Source: Phaeocystidibacter sp965659415
GTDB taxonomy: Bacteria; Bacteroidota; Bacteroidia; Flavobacteriales; Schleiferiaceae
Assembly (NCBI GenBank): GCA_965659415.1
Contig: CBFHVA010000007.1
Span: 75,759 to 139,758, forward strand
DNA length: 64,000 nt
Direction: 5' to 3'
Positions 14,738-23,537 of this stretch are shown here, in pieces. The notes below the pieces were generated by a model, which was not told where the DNA came from, searched no databases, and was given only the letters and a program-made list of their open reading frames with translations. Positions within the stretch are counted from its first letter, which is position 1, and each line of letters begins with the position of its first letter. The position numbers and the translations under genes were made by a program.

Positions 14738-17269
14738 TTACTCTTCGTTAGCAGTTTCCGTGCCATCATTTTCTGTAGCACCCTCCACTCCACTTTCAGA
14801 TCCTTCTACATCCTCTAACGCTTCATCTTCATCACTGGTTGGAACCTTGGCCACACTAGCGATTTCATCCGATCCTTTTAGATTGATGAGGCGGACACCT
14901 TGCGTTGCTCTACCCATCACTCGTAACTGCTCTACTTCCATTCGGATCATTACTCCAGATCGATTGATGATCATCAAATCATCTTCATCGGTAACGGCCT
15001 TAATCGCAATGAGGTTGCCGGTTTTATCAGTTACACTGATGGTTTTCACTCCTTTACCACCTCTGTTTGTGATGCGGTAATCATCCAAGGCGGATCGTTT
15101 GCCGTAGCCTTTTTCGCTTACTACTAGGATATCTCCTTCGCCTTCTTGGATGCAAACCATACCTACAACCTCGTCGGTTTCAGATCCAAGGCTCATGCCG
15201 CGAACGCCGGAAGCGGTTCTCCCCATGTTCCTAACAGCAGATTCATGGAAACGGATGGCTTTACCCGACTTCACCGCCATTAAGATCTCGCTATTTCCAT
15301 CCGTAAGCTTAGCTTCTAGAAGCTGATCTCCTTCGCGAATGCCGATGGCATTGATACCATTCACGCGTGGTCGGCTATAGGCTTCAAGGGAAGTTTTCTT
15401 CACCACACCACTCTTCGTACACATCACAATGTTGTGGCTGTTGATGTATTCTTCATCCTTCAGATTCAAGACATTAATAAATGCCTTAACTGAATCATCT
15501 TGAGGAATGTTAATCAAATTTTGAATAGCTCTACCCTTGCTTGCTCGTGTTCCTTCCGGAATTTCGAATACCCTCAGCCAGAAACACCTGCCCTGTTCCG
15601 TAAAGAATAACATATACTGGTGGTTCGTTGCAGCAAATACATATTCAATGAAGTCGGCATCTCGAGTTGAAGCAGCTCTCGAACCCACTCCTCCTCTACT
15701 CTGCGTTCTATATTCACTCAAGGAAGTACGCTTCACATAACCAGCGTGAGAAATAGTAATTACTACTTCTTCATCTGGAATCATATCTTCAATGCTCACG
15801 TCTCCGCCAGCGTATTCAATGTTTGTTCTACGTTCGTCGCCGTACTTATCCTTAATTTCGATGAGCTCCTCTTTAATAATGGACATTCTCAAGTCCTTTT
15901 CGTCCAAGATGCGCTTGTAATAAGCAATCTTTTCCATCAATTCGGCGTACTCGCTCTTAATCTTATCACGCTCAAGACCTGTGAGTTTCTGCAGACGAAG
16001 TTCGAGAATGGCTTTAGCCTGGATTTCTGAAAGTCCGAAGTTATTTATCAACCCTTCCTTGGCCTCATCAACTGTCGCACTCGCGCGAATCAACTTAATT
16101 ACCTCGTCCAAGTTGTCGATGGCGATTAACAAGCCCTCTAGGATGTGCGCGCGTTTCTCTGCCTGTGCTAATTCATACTTCGTACGGCGAACCACTACAT
16201 CGTGTCGGTGATTGACGAAGTGCTTAATCAAATCCTTGAGATTCAGCATTTCAGGGCGACCATTCACCAAGGCGATGCTGTTGATGCTAAAGGATGATTG
16301 CAGGGCTGTATACTTGAAAAGCTTGTTTAATACCACATTCGGTACTGCATCTCTTTTCAATACATATACAATGCGCATACCGTTTCTATCCGACTCATCT
16401 CGGATATCTGAAATACCATCAAGCTTCTTATCATTTATCAGGTCGGCCGTCTTCTTGATCATTTCGGCCTTATTCACCTGATAAGGAATCTCGTTTACAA
16501 TGATGCACTCCCGGCCATTTACCTCTTCAATATTGGCTTTGGCACGAAGAACTACTCTACCTCTACCGGTGTGGTATGCATCGCGAACTCCTTCATAACC
16601 ATAAATAGTACCGCCTGTTGGGAAGTCAGGAGCCTTGATGGTTTCAATGAGTTCATCAATTTCGACATCATTGTTATCGACGTATTTAATCGTAGCTTCA
16701 ATCGTATCGGTGAGGTTGTGAGGGGCCATATTTGTAGCCATACCTACGGCAATGCCACTCGCTCCATTTACCAATAATTGAGGAATGCGCGTCGGTAGAA
16801 CAGTCGGTTCCTTAAGAGAGTCGTCGAAGTTTAGCTGGAAGTCTACGGTATCCTTCTCGATATCCGTGAGCATTTCCTCTGCAATCTTCTTCAAACGGAC
16901 TTCGGTGTAACGCATGGCCGCAGGGCTATCTCCGTCAACCGACCCAAAGTTTCCTTGTCCATCCACCAAAGTGTATCGCAACGACCAATCTTGGGCCATA
17001 CGGACCATCGTATCGTATACAGAGCTATCACCGTGCGGGTGGAACTTACCAAGCACCTCACCCACAATACGTGCAGACTTCTTATAAGACCGATTGGATA
17101 GTACGCCAAGCTCATGCATGCCGTACAGAACCCGTCTGTGTACAGGCTTCAATCCATCACGCACATCAGGTAGAGCACGTGAAACTATCACCGACATGGA
17201 ATAGTCGATGTAAGAGGACTTCATTTCCTCCTCGATATTTATCGGAATTATCCTTTCTCCTTCAGCCAT
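14738..17269 (-). CDS. gyrA: DNA gyrase subunit A
   Basis: 843 residues, the usual length in the phylum. The catalytic tyrosine is Tyr121 (AAMRYTEVRL). The quinolone-resistance region reads HPHGDSSVYD with Ser82 and Asp86, the wild-type states of E. coli Ser83 and Asp87, so no classic resistance change is present. The C-terminal DNA-wrapping domain shows a GyrA-box-like segment NRGGKGVKT. The protein ends in a ~35-residue acidic tail (DEDEALEDVEGSES...). GyrA cuts and passes DNA with GyrB to introduce negative supercoils. An exact TATTTTTG element lies 43 bases upstream. Confidence 0.97.
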   Translation of the reverse strand: MAEGERIIPINIEEEMKSSYIDYSMSVIVSRALPDVRDGLKPVHRRVLYGMHELGVLSNRSYKKSARIVGEVLGKFHPHGDSSVYDTMVRMAQDWSLRYTLVDGQGNFGSVDGDSPAAMRYTEVRLKKIAEEMLTDIEKDTVDFQLNFDDSLKEPTVLPTRIPQLLVNGASGIAVGMATNMAPHNLTDTIEATIKYVDNNDVEIDELIETIKAPDFPTGGTIYGYEGVRDAYHTGRGRVVLRAKANIEEVNGRECIIVNEIPYQVNKAEMIKKTADLINDKKLDGISDIRDESDRNGMRIVYVLKRDAVPNVVLNKLFKYTALQSSFSINSIALVNGRPEMLNLKDLIKHFVNHRHDVVVRRTKYELAQAEKRAHILEGLLIAIDNLDEVIKLIRASATVDEAKEGLINNFGLSEIQAKAILELRLQKLTGLERDKIKSEYAELMEKIAYYKRILDEKDLRMSIIKEELIEIKDKYGDERRTNIEYAGGDVSIEDMIPDEEVVITISHAGYVKRTSLSEYRTQSRGGVGSRAASTRDADFIEYVFAATNHQYMLFFTEQGRCFWLRVFEIPEGTRASKGRAIQNLINIPQDDSVKAFINVLNLKDEEYINSHNIVMCTKSGVVKKTSLEAYSRPRVNGINAIGIREGDQLLEAKLTDGNSEILMAVKSGKAIRFHESAVRNMGRTASGVRGMSLGSETDEVVGMVCIQEGEGDILVVSEKGYGKRSALDDYRITNRGGKGVKTISVTDKTGNLIAIKAVTDEDDLMIINRSGVMIRMEVEQLRVMGRATQGVRLINLKGSDEIASVAKVPTSDEDEALEDVEGSESGVEGATENDGTETANEE

Positions 17270-17312
17270 AATGTCAGTTTCATTTGATCACAATAGAGAG
17301 TATGACAAGTTT

Positions 17313-17320
17313 CAAAAATA
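17313..17320 (-). promoter_or_regulatory. TATTTTTG -7 element for gyrA
   Basis: The minus strand reads TATTTTTG (exact TAnnTTTG) 43 bases before the gyrA ATG. It shares the 241-base divergent region 17270-17510 with the clpC promoter signals. Confidence 0.5.
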
Positions 17321-17434
17321 GGGTTTCACAGATGTTATCTCCTCACTTAAACTCCCCAATAATTGGTAGTTTTTACACATTTCCGTGTTTATAACTCCAA
17401 TCTTTTATAATTTCCTATTCAGGTAGCGAAAAGG

Positions 17435-17442
17435 TACATTTG
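17435..17442 (+). promoter_or_regulatory. TACATTTG -7 element upstream of clpC
   Basis: An exact TAnnTTTG match 68 bases before the clpC ATG. It predicts a leader of about 63 bases. Confidence 0.45.
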
Positions 17443-17454
17443 ATTCAAACCAAG

Positions 17455-17471
17455 CTGGCACGACTTTCGTT
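17455..17471 (+). promoter_or_regulatory. Possible sigma-54-type promoter of clpC
   Basis: CTGGCACGACTTTCGTT fits the sigma-54 consensus YTGGCACGrnnnTTGCW in the whole -24 block and in spacing. The -12 block is TCGTT instead of TTGCW (two mismatches). The predicted start would be near 17482, about 28 bases before clpC. A stress-linked chaperone gene is a plausible target. Confidence 0.35.
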
Positions 17472-17510
17472 ATATTCTGTACAGAAATTAAGACCAGCAC
17501 ATATACATTT

Positions 17511-20093
17511 ATGGACGAGAATTTTTCACCCCGAGTAAAAGACGTAATCAGCTACAGCAAAGAGGAAGCTCTTCGCCTAGGGCATGATTACATTGGGACC
17601 GAGCACTTGATGCTAGGACTCATTCGCGAAGGTGAGGGTACAGCCGTTCAGATTTTAGAAGATTTAGGTATCGACATTCGCAACATGCGCAATAAGATTG
17701 AGAATATCTCCGTGCCCTCGGCTGCACGTCAACTTTCTTCGAAAAAGAATCTACCACTTACCCGTCAGGCCGAAAAAGCACTGAAAACCACCTTCTTAGA
17801 AGCGAAAATCTTTCAAAGCAATATCATTCGAACACCGCACCTCCTCCTTTGTATTTTACGCAATGAAGACGATCCAGTAACACGTTTACTCAAGCAAATG
17901 GGAATCGATTACGAGAGTTTCAAAGGAGAATTCCAAGCTCACCACCTCGATAAGGACGCACTTGATGCGCCTTCGAGTATCGAACCTAAGTCAGAGATGT
18001 CGTATGGTGACGATGAGGATGAGTTCGAGAACAAAGGAAGCGGCTACCAAAGCACTGGTGGTTCTAAGGCGAAATCAGATTCGAAGACCAAAACCCCTGT
18101 TCTTGACAATTTTGGCAGAAATCTGACCAAATTGGCAGAGGAGTCCAAACTGGATCCGGTGGTAGGTCGAGAGAAGGAAATTGAGCGCGTGTCTCAAATT
18201 TTATCTCGCCGAAAAAAGAACAATCCACTTTTAATTGGAGAGCCTGGCGTGGGTAAATCAGCGATTGCTGAAGGCCTCGCCTTGCGAATTGTTCGCAAGA
18301 AAGTGAGTCGCGTTCTCTTTAATAAGCGAGTTGTTACGCTTGATTTGGCCTCTTTGGTGGCTGGCACGAAGTACCGTGGTCAGTTTGAGGAACGCATGAA
18401 GGCGTTGATGAACGAGCTTGAGAAGAACGATGACATCATTCTCTTTATCGATGAGCTGCATACCATTGTAGGCGCTGGAGGAGCAACAGGATCGTTGGAT
18501 GCCTCAAACATGTTCAAGCCTGCTCTGGCACGAGGAGAAATTCAATGCATTGGAGCCACTACTCTGGACGAATACCGACAGTACATCGAAAAGGATGGCG
18601 CGCTTGAACGTCGTTTTCAAAAGGTAATGGTTGAACCGACTTCAGTAGAGGAGACCATTCAGATTCTTGAGAATGTAAAGGACAAGTATGAAGATCACCA
18701 CAATGTGGCATACACGCGTGATGCATTGGAAGCTTGTGTGCATCTCACGCAGCGTTATATCAGCGATCGCCACCTTCCAGATAAGGCTATCGATGCCTTG
18801 GATGAAGCAGGTTCGAGAGTTCACATCACGAGTATCAAAGTCCCTAAGGACGTACTCGATCTTGAAAAGGACCTAGAACGTATTCGTGAGGATAAGATTA
18901 CCGTTGTTAAGAAGCAACGTTATGAAGAGGCCGCTAAGCTTCGCGACGACGAAAAGCAGGTTGAACAGCGCCTTGAGGAGGCACAAAGACAATGGGAAGC
19001 CGATGTGAAAGAAAATCGAGAGACAGTTTCTGAAGAGAACGTCGCTGAAGTGGTGGCCATGATGACCGGTATTCCGGTGCAGCGTGTAGCTCAGCAAGAG
19101 GGACAGCGTTTATCACGCATGAGCAACGACTTGAAGGGACGAGTGATCGGCCAAGATGACGCTGTTAAGAAGGTAGTTAAAGCTATTCAGCGAAATCGCG
19201 CTGGCCTCAAAGATCCTAATAAGCCAATTGGTTCCTTCATCTTCCTAGGCCCCACCGGTGTGGGTAAAACACAATTGGCCAAGGAGCTTGCACGTACACT
19301 GTTCGATACAGAAGATGCACTGATTCGCATCGATATGAGCGAATACATGGAGAAATTTGCCCTGTCCAGATTGGTAGGAGCGCCTCCGGGATATGTGGGC
19401 TATGAAGAAGGCGGTCAGCTGACCGAGAAAGTTCGCCGCAAGCCTTATAGCGTTGTGCTTCTCGATGAAATTGAGAAAGCTCACCCAGATATTTTTAATC
19501 TCCTACTCCAAGCTCTTGATGATGGAATGATGACGGATAGCTTAGGTCGTAAAATCGACTTCAAGAACTGTATCATCATTATGACATCCAATATTGGGAG
19601 TAGACAGTTGAAAGACTTTGGGCAAGGTGTTGGTTTCGGAACGAAGGCAAGAAGCGACTCTTCTGACTCAGATACCAAAGGGATTATTGAAAAAGCTTTG
19701 AAGAAGGCTTTTGCTCCCGAGTTCTTAAATAGAATCGATGATGTGGTGCTCTTCAACTCATTGAAGGAAGAAGACATTCATCAAATTATCGACCTAGAAT
19801 TGGCGAAGCTGTTTACACGCATCAAGGACCTAGGCTACGAAATGAAAATTTCGAAAGAAGCCAAGAATTTTATTGCCAATAAAGGGTATGATGAAGCTTA
19901 CGGTGCGCGACCATTAGCGAGAGCTATTCAGAAGTACATCGAAGATTCCTTAGCTGAGGAAATCATCAATAAAAAGGTGAACGAAGGCGATATCGTGAAG
20001 ATTGGATTCGACAAGAAGAAGGAAGAAATCAAGATTCAAATTGACACTCCAAAGAGCAAGGAGGAAACTACGGAAGACGAAAACTCGAAGTAA
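17511..20093 (+). CDS. clpC: Clp protease ATPase subunit ClpC
   Basis: 860 residues. Domains in order: a double Clp-N repeat (~1-145), an acidic/serine-lysine linker (~165-195), AAA+ module 1 with Walker A GEPGVGKS, an UVR-type coiled M-domain (~440-480, KQRYEEAAKLRDDE), AAA+ module 2 with Walker A GPTGVGKT, and a C-terminal D2-small domain. The UVR insert separates ClpC from ClpB and ClpA. A VGF tripeptide (GQGVGFGTK, ~700) is a candidate ClpP-docking loop. The protein unfolds substrates and feeds them to ClpP. A strong terminator follows, so the gene is probably transcribed alone. Confidence 0.96.
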   Translation: MDENFSPRVKDVISYSKEEALRLGHDYIGTEHLMLGLIREGEGTAVQILEDLGIDIRNMRNKIENISVPSAARQLSSKKNLPLTRQAEKALKTTFLEAKIFQSNIIRTPHLLLCILRNEDDPVTRLLKQMGIDYESFKGEFQAHHLDKDALDAPSSIEPKSEMSYGDDEDEFENKGSGYQSTGGSKAKSDSKTKTPVLDNFGRNLTKLAEESKLDPVVGREKEIERVSQILSRRKKNNPLLIGEPGVGKSAIAEGLALRIVRKKVSRVLFNKRVVTLDLASLVAGTKYRGQFEERMKALMNELEKNDDIILFIDELHTIVGAGGATGSLDASNMFKPALARGEIQCIGATTLDEYRQYIEKDGALERRFQKVMVEPTSVEETIQILENVKDKYEDHHNVAYTRDALEACVHLTQRYISDRHLPDKAIDALDEAGSRVHITSIKVPKDVLDLEKDLERIREDKITVVKKQRYEEAAKLRDDEKQVEQRLEEAQRQWEADVKENRETVSEENVAEVVAMMTGIPVQRVAQQEGQRLSRMSNDLKGRVIGQDDAVKKVVKAIQRNRAGLKDPNKPIGSFIFLGPTGVGKTQLAKELARTLFDTEDALIRIDMSEYMEKFALSRLVGAPPGYVGYEEGGQLTEKVRRKPYSVVLLDEIEKAHPDIFNLLLQALDDGMMTDSLGRKIDFKNCIIIMTSNIGSRQLKDFGQGVGFGTKARSDSSDSDTKGIIEKALKKAFAPEFLNRIDDVVLFNSLKEEDIHQIIDLELAKLFTRIKDLGYEMKISKEAKNFIANKGYDEAYGARPLARAIQKYIEDSLAEEIINKKVNEGDIVKIGFDKKKEEIKIQIDTPKSKEETTEDENSK

Positions 20094-20116
20094 TCCCTCC
20101 CTAGGTTCAAGCAAAA

Positions 20117-20152
20117 GAAAAGCCGTCCTGATTTATAGGACGGCTTTTTTTA
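20117..20152 (+). terminator. Rho-independent terminator after clpC
   Basis: AAGCCGTCCT (20120-20129) pairs perfectly with AGGACGGCTT (20137-20146) around a 7-base loop, followed by a run of T. It lies 24 bases after the clpC stop. The flanking A/T tracts make it usable for the convergent pirin gene as well. Confidence 0.92.
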
Positions 20153-20168
20153 TTCGATGAGTTTCAGA

Positions 20169-20894
20169 TTAGTTTTGAGGTGATTCCATCGGAACTTCAA
20201 TTGCTAGGAGCCTAGCATTAGATACAGCCTCGATGTGCACGTCTTCTGTTTCCCAAATTCCTACTCCATCTCTTCGGTTGCTTTCAATTCCTTCAATATT
20301 TAGATCACCATCTATATTGAAGAAATAAACTCCGTTTCCAGAGGACTTGATGGCGTAATCCATAGATTGACGAGCATCCATGTCGATTAAATGCATGTAG
20401 GCGTCTTGGTGAATGCCCAAACCACTTCCATCAGCCGTTTTTGGCTTTACAATTTGCTGCCACATGTTGCGACGGTCATCTGCGCTAAACGATTTCTGAT
20501 CATACTCTGGCGCCACTCCCCTACGCTCCGGGAAAATCCAAAGCTGGAGGAAGTTCACACGGTGCTCCTTACTCTCATTGTATTCGGAGTGTTGCAAACC
20601 TGTACCGGCGGACATAACCTGGACATCACCCGTTCTAATTTCACGGGCGTTGCCCATTGTATCTCTATGGGTCAATGAACCTTCTAGAGGAATACTGATG
20701 ATTTCCATATCAGCGTGCGGATGCTGACCGAATCCCTTTTCGGGATCAACAATATCGTCGTTCAACACTCTGAGCACACCGAAGTTCATTTGCTCCGGAT
20801 TGTACCAGTTTGCAAAGCTGAATGTGTGGTAAGAGTCTAGCCAACCGTGGTTAGCGTGCCCCCTTTCATTTGATTTATGTATGATGCTTTTCAT
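20169..20894 (-). CDS. Pirin-family protein (YhaK/quercetinase-like)
   Basis: 241 residues with the bicupin features of pirins. The metal-site cluster HPHADMEIISIPLEGSLTH lies at about residues 43-61, followed by GTGLQHSEYN. Bacterial pirins bind iron or another transition metal; some act as quercetin dioxygenases or redox sensors, and for most the physiological role is unknown. I start at the ATG at 20894 (MKSIIHKSNERG), which matches the usual N-terminus. The open frame upstream adds only a hydrophobic stretch that overlaps the promoter. An exact TATCTTTG element (20921-20928) lies 26 bases upstream. Confidence 0.88.
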   Translation of the reverse strand: MKSIIHKSNERGHANHGWLDSYHTFSFANWYNPEQMNFGVLRVLNDDIVDPEKGFGQHPHADMEIISIPLEGSLTHRDTMGNAREIRTGDVQVMSAGTGLQHSEYNESKEHRVNFLQLWIFPERRGVAPEYDQKSFSADDRRNMWQQIVKPKTADGSGLGIHQDAYMHLIDMDARQSMDYAIKSSGNGVYFFNIDGDLNIEGIESNRRDGVGIWETEDVHIEAVSNARLLAIEVPMESPQN

Positions 20895-20920
20895 GATAAT
20901 ATCTTTAATCAATGTTATAA

Positions 20921-20928
20921 CAAAGATA
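20921..20928 (-). promoter_or_regulatory. TATCTTTG -7 element for the pirin gene
   Basis: An exact TAnnTTTG on the minus strand, 26 bases before the ATG at 20894, with a TTG 17 bases further upstream. It supports the shorter start. Confidence 0.55.
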
Positions 20929-20998
20929 TAAACAATTGGAACAATCACATAGTCATTATTTCAGCCATAAATAACCATATAGATTGAAGTAATAAGGC

Positions 20999-22282
20999 TT
21001 AATTAACCCGTAAAAGAGAGCGTACAATTTGTTGCGCTGTCGGACTATCGTGCTTATGCCACACATATTGCTCTAAATCTTCCTCTCCAGCATTCTTCGG
21101 AGCGAAGCCAATTCCTGCATACTTCCCTTCTCGAATTAATACAAATCCGAATTCATTCACATCCACTCCAGGATAGTTCAATACAACATTTCCATTGGCA
21201 TTTTCGAACTCCCGTAACCAGGCTTCCGCAGCTTCCTGGTGTGTGTTAATATCCACTTCACTTTCCCAACCTAACCCGCTGTATTGAGCGTTCATGCCGC
21301 GTTCCTTCACTGCTTCAGCCAAGTATTGCTGGGCAGATGTATAGCTGTAGAAGTGCTCCAACACCTCAATTCTTTTCTCTGCGCGTTGAACTGCAAATCT
21401 CACGATGTTCTTGCGGTCGCGGTAAGAGACAATGCCCCATTTTGCTACGGGGTGTTTCTGAGCTGAATTATACGGTGGCCAGTGTTGTCGAATCTCATGG
21501 TCTTCATGAAGCAAAGCCAGTGCTTCTGATCCCGTTTTAACCGTATTGATATGATAAACCTCTCTCAACCATCTTTGTCGGCGCTTAGATCCAGAAGATC
21601 CCGTAAAGTGTTGGGAAATCCGCTGCTTGATGTTTACGGCTTTGCCGATATAAAGAATCTCCTTATTCTTTCCGAGCATGTAGTACACGCCAGGCACTTC
21701 GGGCAGGCTATGGAATATGGCAGCATCCAAGTTTACCGGAAGCTGACTCAATGCCGTGTTTTTGTGTATAGCTCGATTCACAGCATCTTCATCCGTTTGT
21801 ATCAGCTCATGCAGAATATCGGCTGCCGTTTCAGCATCAGCAAGGGCTCGGTGAGGATTGGGATTCACGATATTAAAGTGAGCAGCCAAGTTGGCCAGAC
21901 TATAACTTTTCAAGCCTGGAATGATGGAACGCGTGAGTCGAACCGTGCATCCTTTCTTCGCCTTCCAGGTATAGCCTGCCTGCTCTAATTCGCGTTGAAT
22001 GAAGGTGTAGTCAAAGTTTACATTATGTGCTATAAAGACCTGACCTTGAAGCAAATCGTACACTTCACTAGCTATTTCAGCGAAGGTAGGTTTATCAATA
22101 ACATCGTCATTTGAAATACCGGTGAGTTGAATGATGTGATTGGGAACTACCCTCTCCGGATTCACCAATTGATTGTATCGCTCAATAATCCGCTGTCCAT
22201 CTGAAATAGCGATGCCTACTTCGATAACCCTGTGGGCTTCTGCATATCCTCCGGTAGTCTCAACGTCAACAATCGCAAACAC
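20999..22282 (-). CDS. DEDDh exonuclease fused to GIY-YIG nuclease (Cho/UvrC-like)
   Basis: 427 residues. Residues 1-170 form a DnaQ-type 3'-5' exonuclease with Asp6 and Glu8 (VDVETTGG), the NVNFDYTF aspartate, and HRALADAETA with the DEDDh histidine. Residues ~200-280 form a GIY-YIG domain: PGVYYMLG, LYIGKA, an arginine in KQRISQHF, and the catalytic Glu in LLHEDHEIRQHWPPYN, as in UvrC and Cho. A C-terminal domain of ~130 residues is unassigned. The fusion joins a proofreading-type exonuclease with a damage-incision nuclease, so a repair role is likely. The start is GTG at 22282, 4 bases after a -7-like element. Confidence 0.88.
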   Translation of the reverse strand: MFAIVDVETTGGYAEAHRVIEVGIAISDGQRIIERYNQLVNPERVVPNHIIQLTGISNDDVIDKPTFAEIASEVYDLLQGQVFIAHNVNFDYTFIQRELEQAGYTWKAKKGCTVRLTRSIIPGLKSYSLANLAAHFNIVNPNPHRALADAETAADILHELIQTDEDAVNRAIHKNTALSQLPVNLDAAIFHSLPEVPGVYYMLGKNKEILYIGKAVNIKQRISQHFTGSSGSKRRQRWLREVYHINTVKTGSEALALLHEDHEIRQHWPPYNSAQKHPVAKWGIVSYRDRKNIVRFAVQRAEKRIEVLEHFYSYTSAQQYLAEAVKERGMNAQYSGLGWESEVDINTHQEAAEAWLREFENANGNVVLNYPGVDVNEFGFVLIREGKYAGIGFAPKNAGEEDLEQYVWHKHDSPTAQQIVRSLLRVN

Positions 22283-22286
22283 TACG

Positions 22287-22294
22287 GAAAGATA
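22287..22294 (-). promoter_or_regulatory. -7-like element 4 nt before the exonuclease start
   Basis: The minus strand reads TATCTTTC (one mismatch to TAnnTTTG), then CGTA, then the GTG start. It sits in the 18-base gap after the HNH gene, so the nuclease gene may be transcribed both alone and by read-through. Confidence 0.4.
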
Positions 22295-22300
22295 CGTAGT

Positions 22301-22906
22301 CTACTTCTTTTTTTGAAGGGTATGCTCAGGTTCGTTTTCAACACGAACATGACTCCAATTCTCGCCTGATTTAATGCGATATAGCTGCATTTCCGAAATA
22401 CCGAACTGCTTGGCTATCATGCGTAAACGTGTTTTGCGGTCAGGGTCCCAAATTTTCTTTTTGATACGCATCACATCAGTGGTTGTGAGCTTATGGCCTA
22501 CCTCAGGCAAAAACTGCGCTTGCTTCTCTTTGGCCTTTATGACCGCTGGATTTCCGCGTTGATGTACGAGATAGTCCTCTTTCGAAACCCATTTAAGGTT
22601 CGAAATGTGATTGTTCTTTTTATTGTAATCAAGGTGAATCAATCGATTCCTGAGTTCTGACTGCCCTGTTATAAAGGCTTCCCCTACCAATTTGTGAACG
22701 TAGTGAGTCTTATCCTTACGATTGATTCGGATCTTTAAACTTGGGTATCCCCCAATTAGACCACCCTTTAGAATCTTACCACTCTTAAGTTCATCAGTAT
22801 ATGCGGCAATTCTGCCGTAGTTGGAGACAGCATAATTCTTCCTAGGAGAGGCTTCTTTTGGAAAAATCAATGAACGCCATTCCTCTTCAGGACGGTTCTG
22901 AATCAT
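22301..22906 (-). CDS. NUMOD4/HNH endonuclease-like protein
   Basis: 201 residues. The N-terminal EEEWRSLIF...YAVSNYGRIAAY is a NUMOD4 DNA-binding motif. It is followed by an HNH_3-like segment (VHKLVGEAFI...RLIHLDYNKKNNHISNLKWVS, ~residues 68-107) and a C-terminal helix-turn-helix (RMIAKQFGISEMQLYRIKSG). This architecture resembles free-standing intron or phage homing endonucleases. The catalytic histidine sits in an IHLDYNKKNN context instead of the usual VNHIDGNKxNN, so activity is uncertain. No mobile element, intron or repeat surrounds it. It is 18 bases upstream of the exonuclease/GIY-YIG gene on the same strand. Confidence 0.82.
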   Translation of the reverse strand: MIQNRPEEEWRSLIFPKEASPRKNYAVSNYGRIAAYTDELKSGKILKGGLIGGYPSLKIRINRKDKTHYVHKLVGEAFITGQSELRNRLIHLDYNKKNNHISNLKWVSKEDYLVHQRGNPAVIKAKEKQAQFLPEVGHKLTTTDVMRIKKKIWDPDRKTRLRMIAKQFGISEMQLYRIKSGENWSHVRVENEPEHTLQKKK

Positions 22907-23033
22907 AACTTTATATAGGTTGCAGGCTGATAGTCAGCGAAATATAAGGATTTATTGTTATACCTGTCGGATTCCAACTATTGAATCCAAAGGATTATCT
23001 TCGACTCCATGGAATTCTAAACCTTCAAATAGC

Positions 23034-23534
23034 GTGGATTACGTTCTCTATTTCATCGGATTCGCCTTCATCCTTGCAGGATTAATTGGAAGCTTTTTGC
23101 CCGTGCTCCCCGGTCCATCACTGGGTTGGGTTGGGTTGTTTGTATTGTCCTTTAGTTCAGATCTTTACATCGGCAATTCGCTTCTTATATGGACTGCCGT
23201 ATTTGCTGTACTGATCACGGCATTGGATTATCTCATTCCCATTTGGGGCACGAAAAGATTTGGGGGTACAAAAGCCGGTATTCGAGGCTCCACTATCGGT
23301 CTCATCATAGGTTTGTTTTTTGGCCCCATTGGAATCATTCTCGGCCCGGCACTGGGGGCTTTTTTGGGAGAACTGACCGTAGACAGTGATGTGAATAAAG
23401 CGATGAAATCTGCAGTTGGCTCCTTTCTTGGCTTTCTTTTAGGAACGGGCATCAAGGTGATTTACGGGGTTTACATCATTTTCGCCGCAATTTTAGCCTT
23501 CTTTGAAGACCTTCCAGCTCCACCTGGAATCTGA
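23034..23534 (+). CDS. DUF456 membrane protein
   Basis: 166 residues from the GTG at 23034, with four to five hydrophobic segments and glycine-rich turns (GSFLPVLPGPSLGWVG, GIRGSTIGLIIGLFFGPIGIILGPALGAFLGE). This is the DUF456 pattern of small inner-membrane proteins of unknown function. The GTG start puts the first membrane helix at residue ~3, as in relatives, and gives the family length. The frame is open upstream to 22920, but that segment is polar and unlike the family. The 3' end is 3 bases from the convergent CoA-binding gene. Confidence 0.78.
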   Translation: MDYVLYFIGFAFILAGLIGSFLPVLPGPSLGWVGLFVLSFSSDLYIGNSLLIWTAVFAVLITALDYLIPIWGTKRFGGTKAGIRGSTIGLIIGLFFGPIGIILGPALGAFLGELTVDSDVNKAMKSAVGSFLGFLLGTGIKVIYGVYIIFAAILAFFEDLPAPPGI

Positions 23535-23537
23535 TTT

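Noticed and set aside
22301..22906. Homing endonuclease as evidence of a mobile element or intron
   Set aside because: There is no interrupted gene, intron structure, repeats or insertion site around it, and neighbours are ordinary chromosomal genes.
22920..23033. N-terminal extension of the DUF456 protein
   Set aside because: The extra residues are polar, unlike the family, and precede the first membrane helix. The GTG at 23034 gives the normal length.
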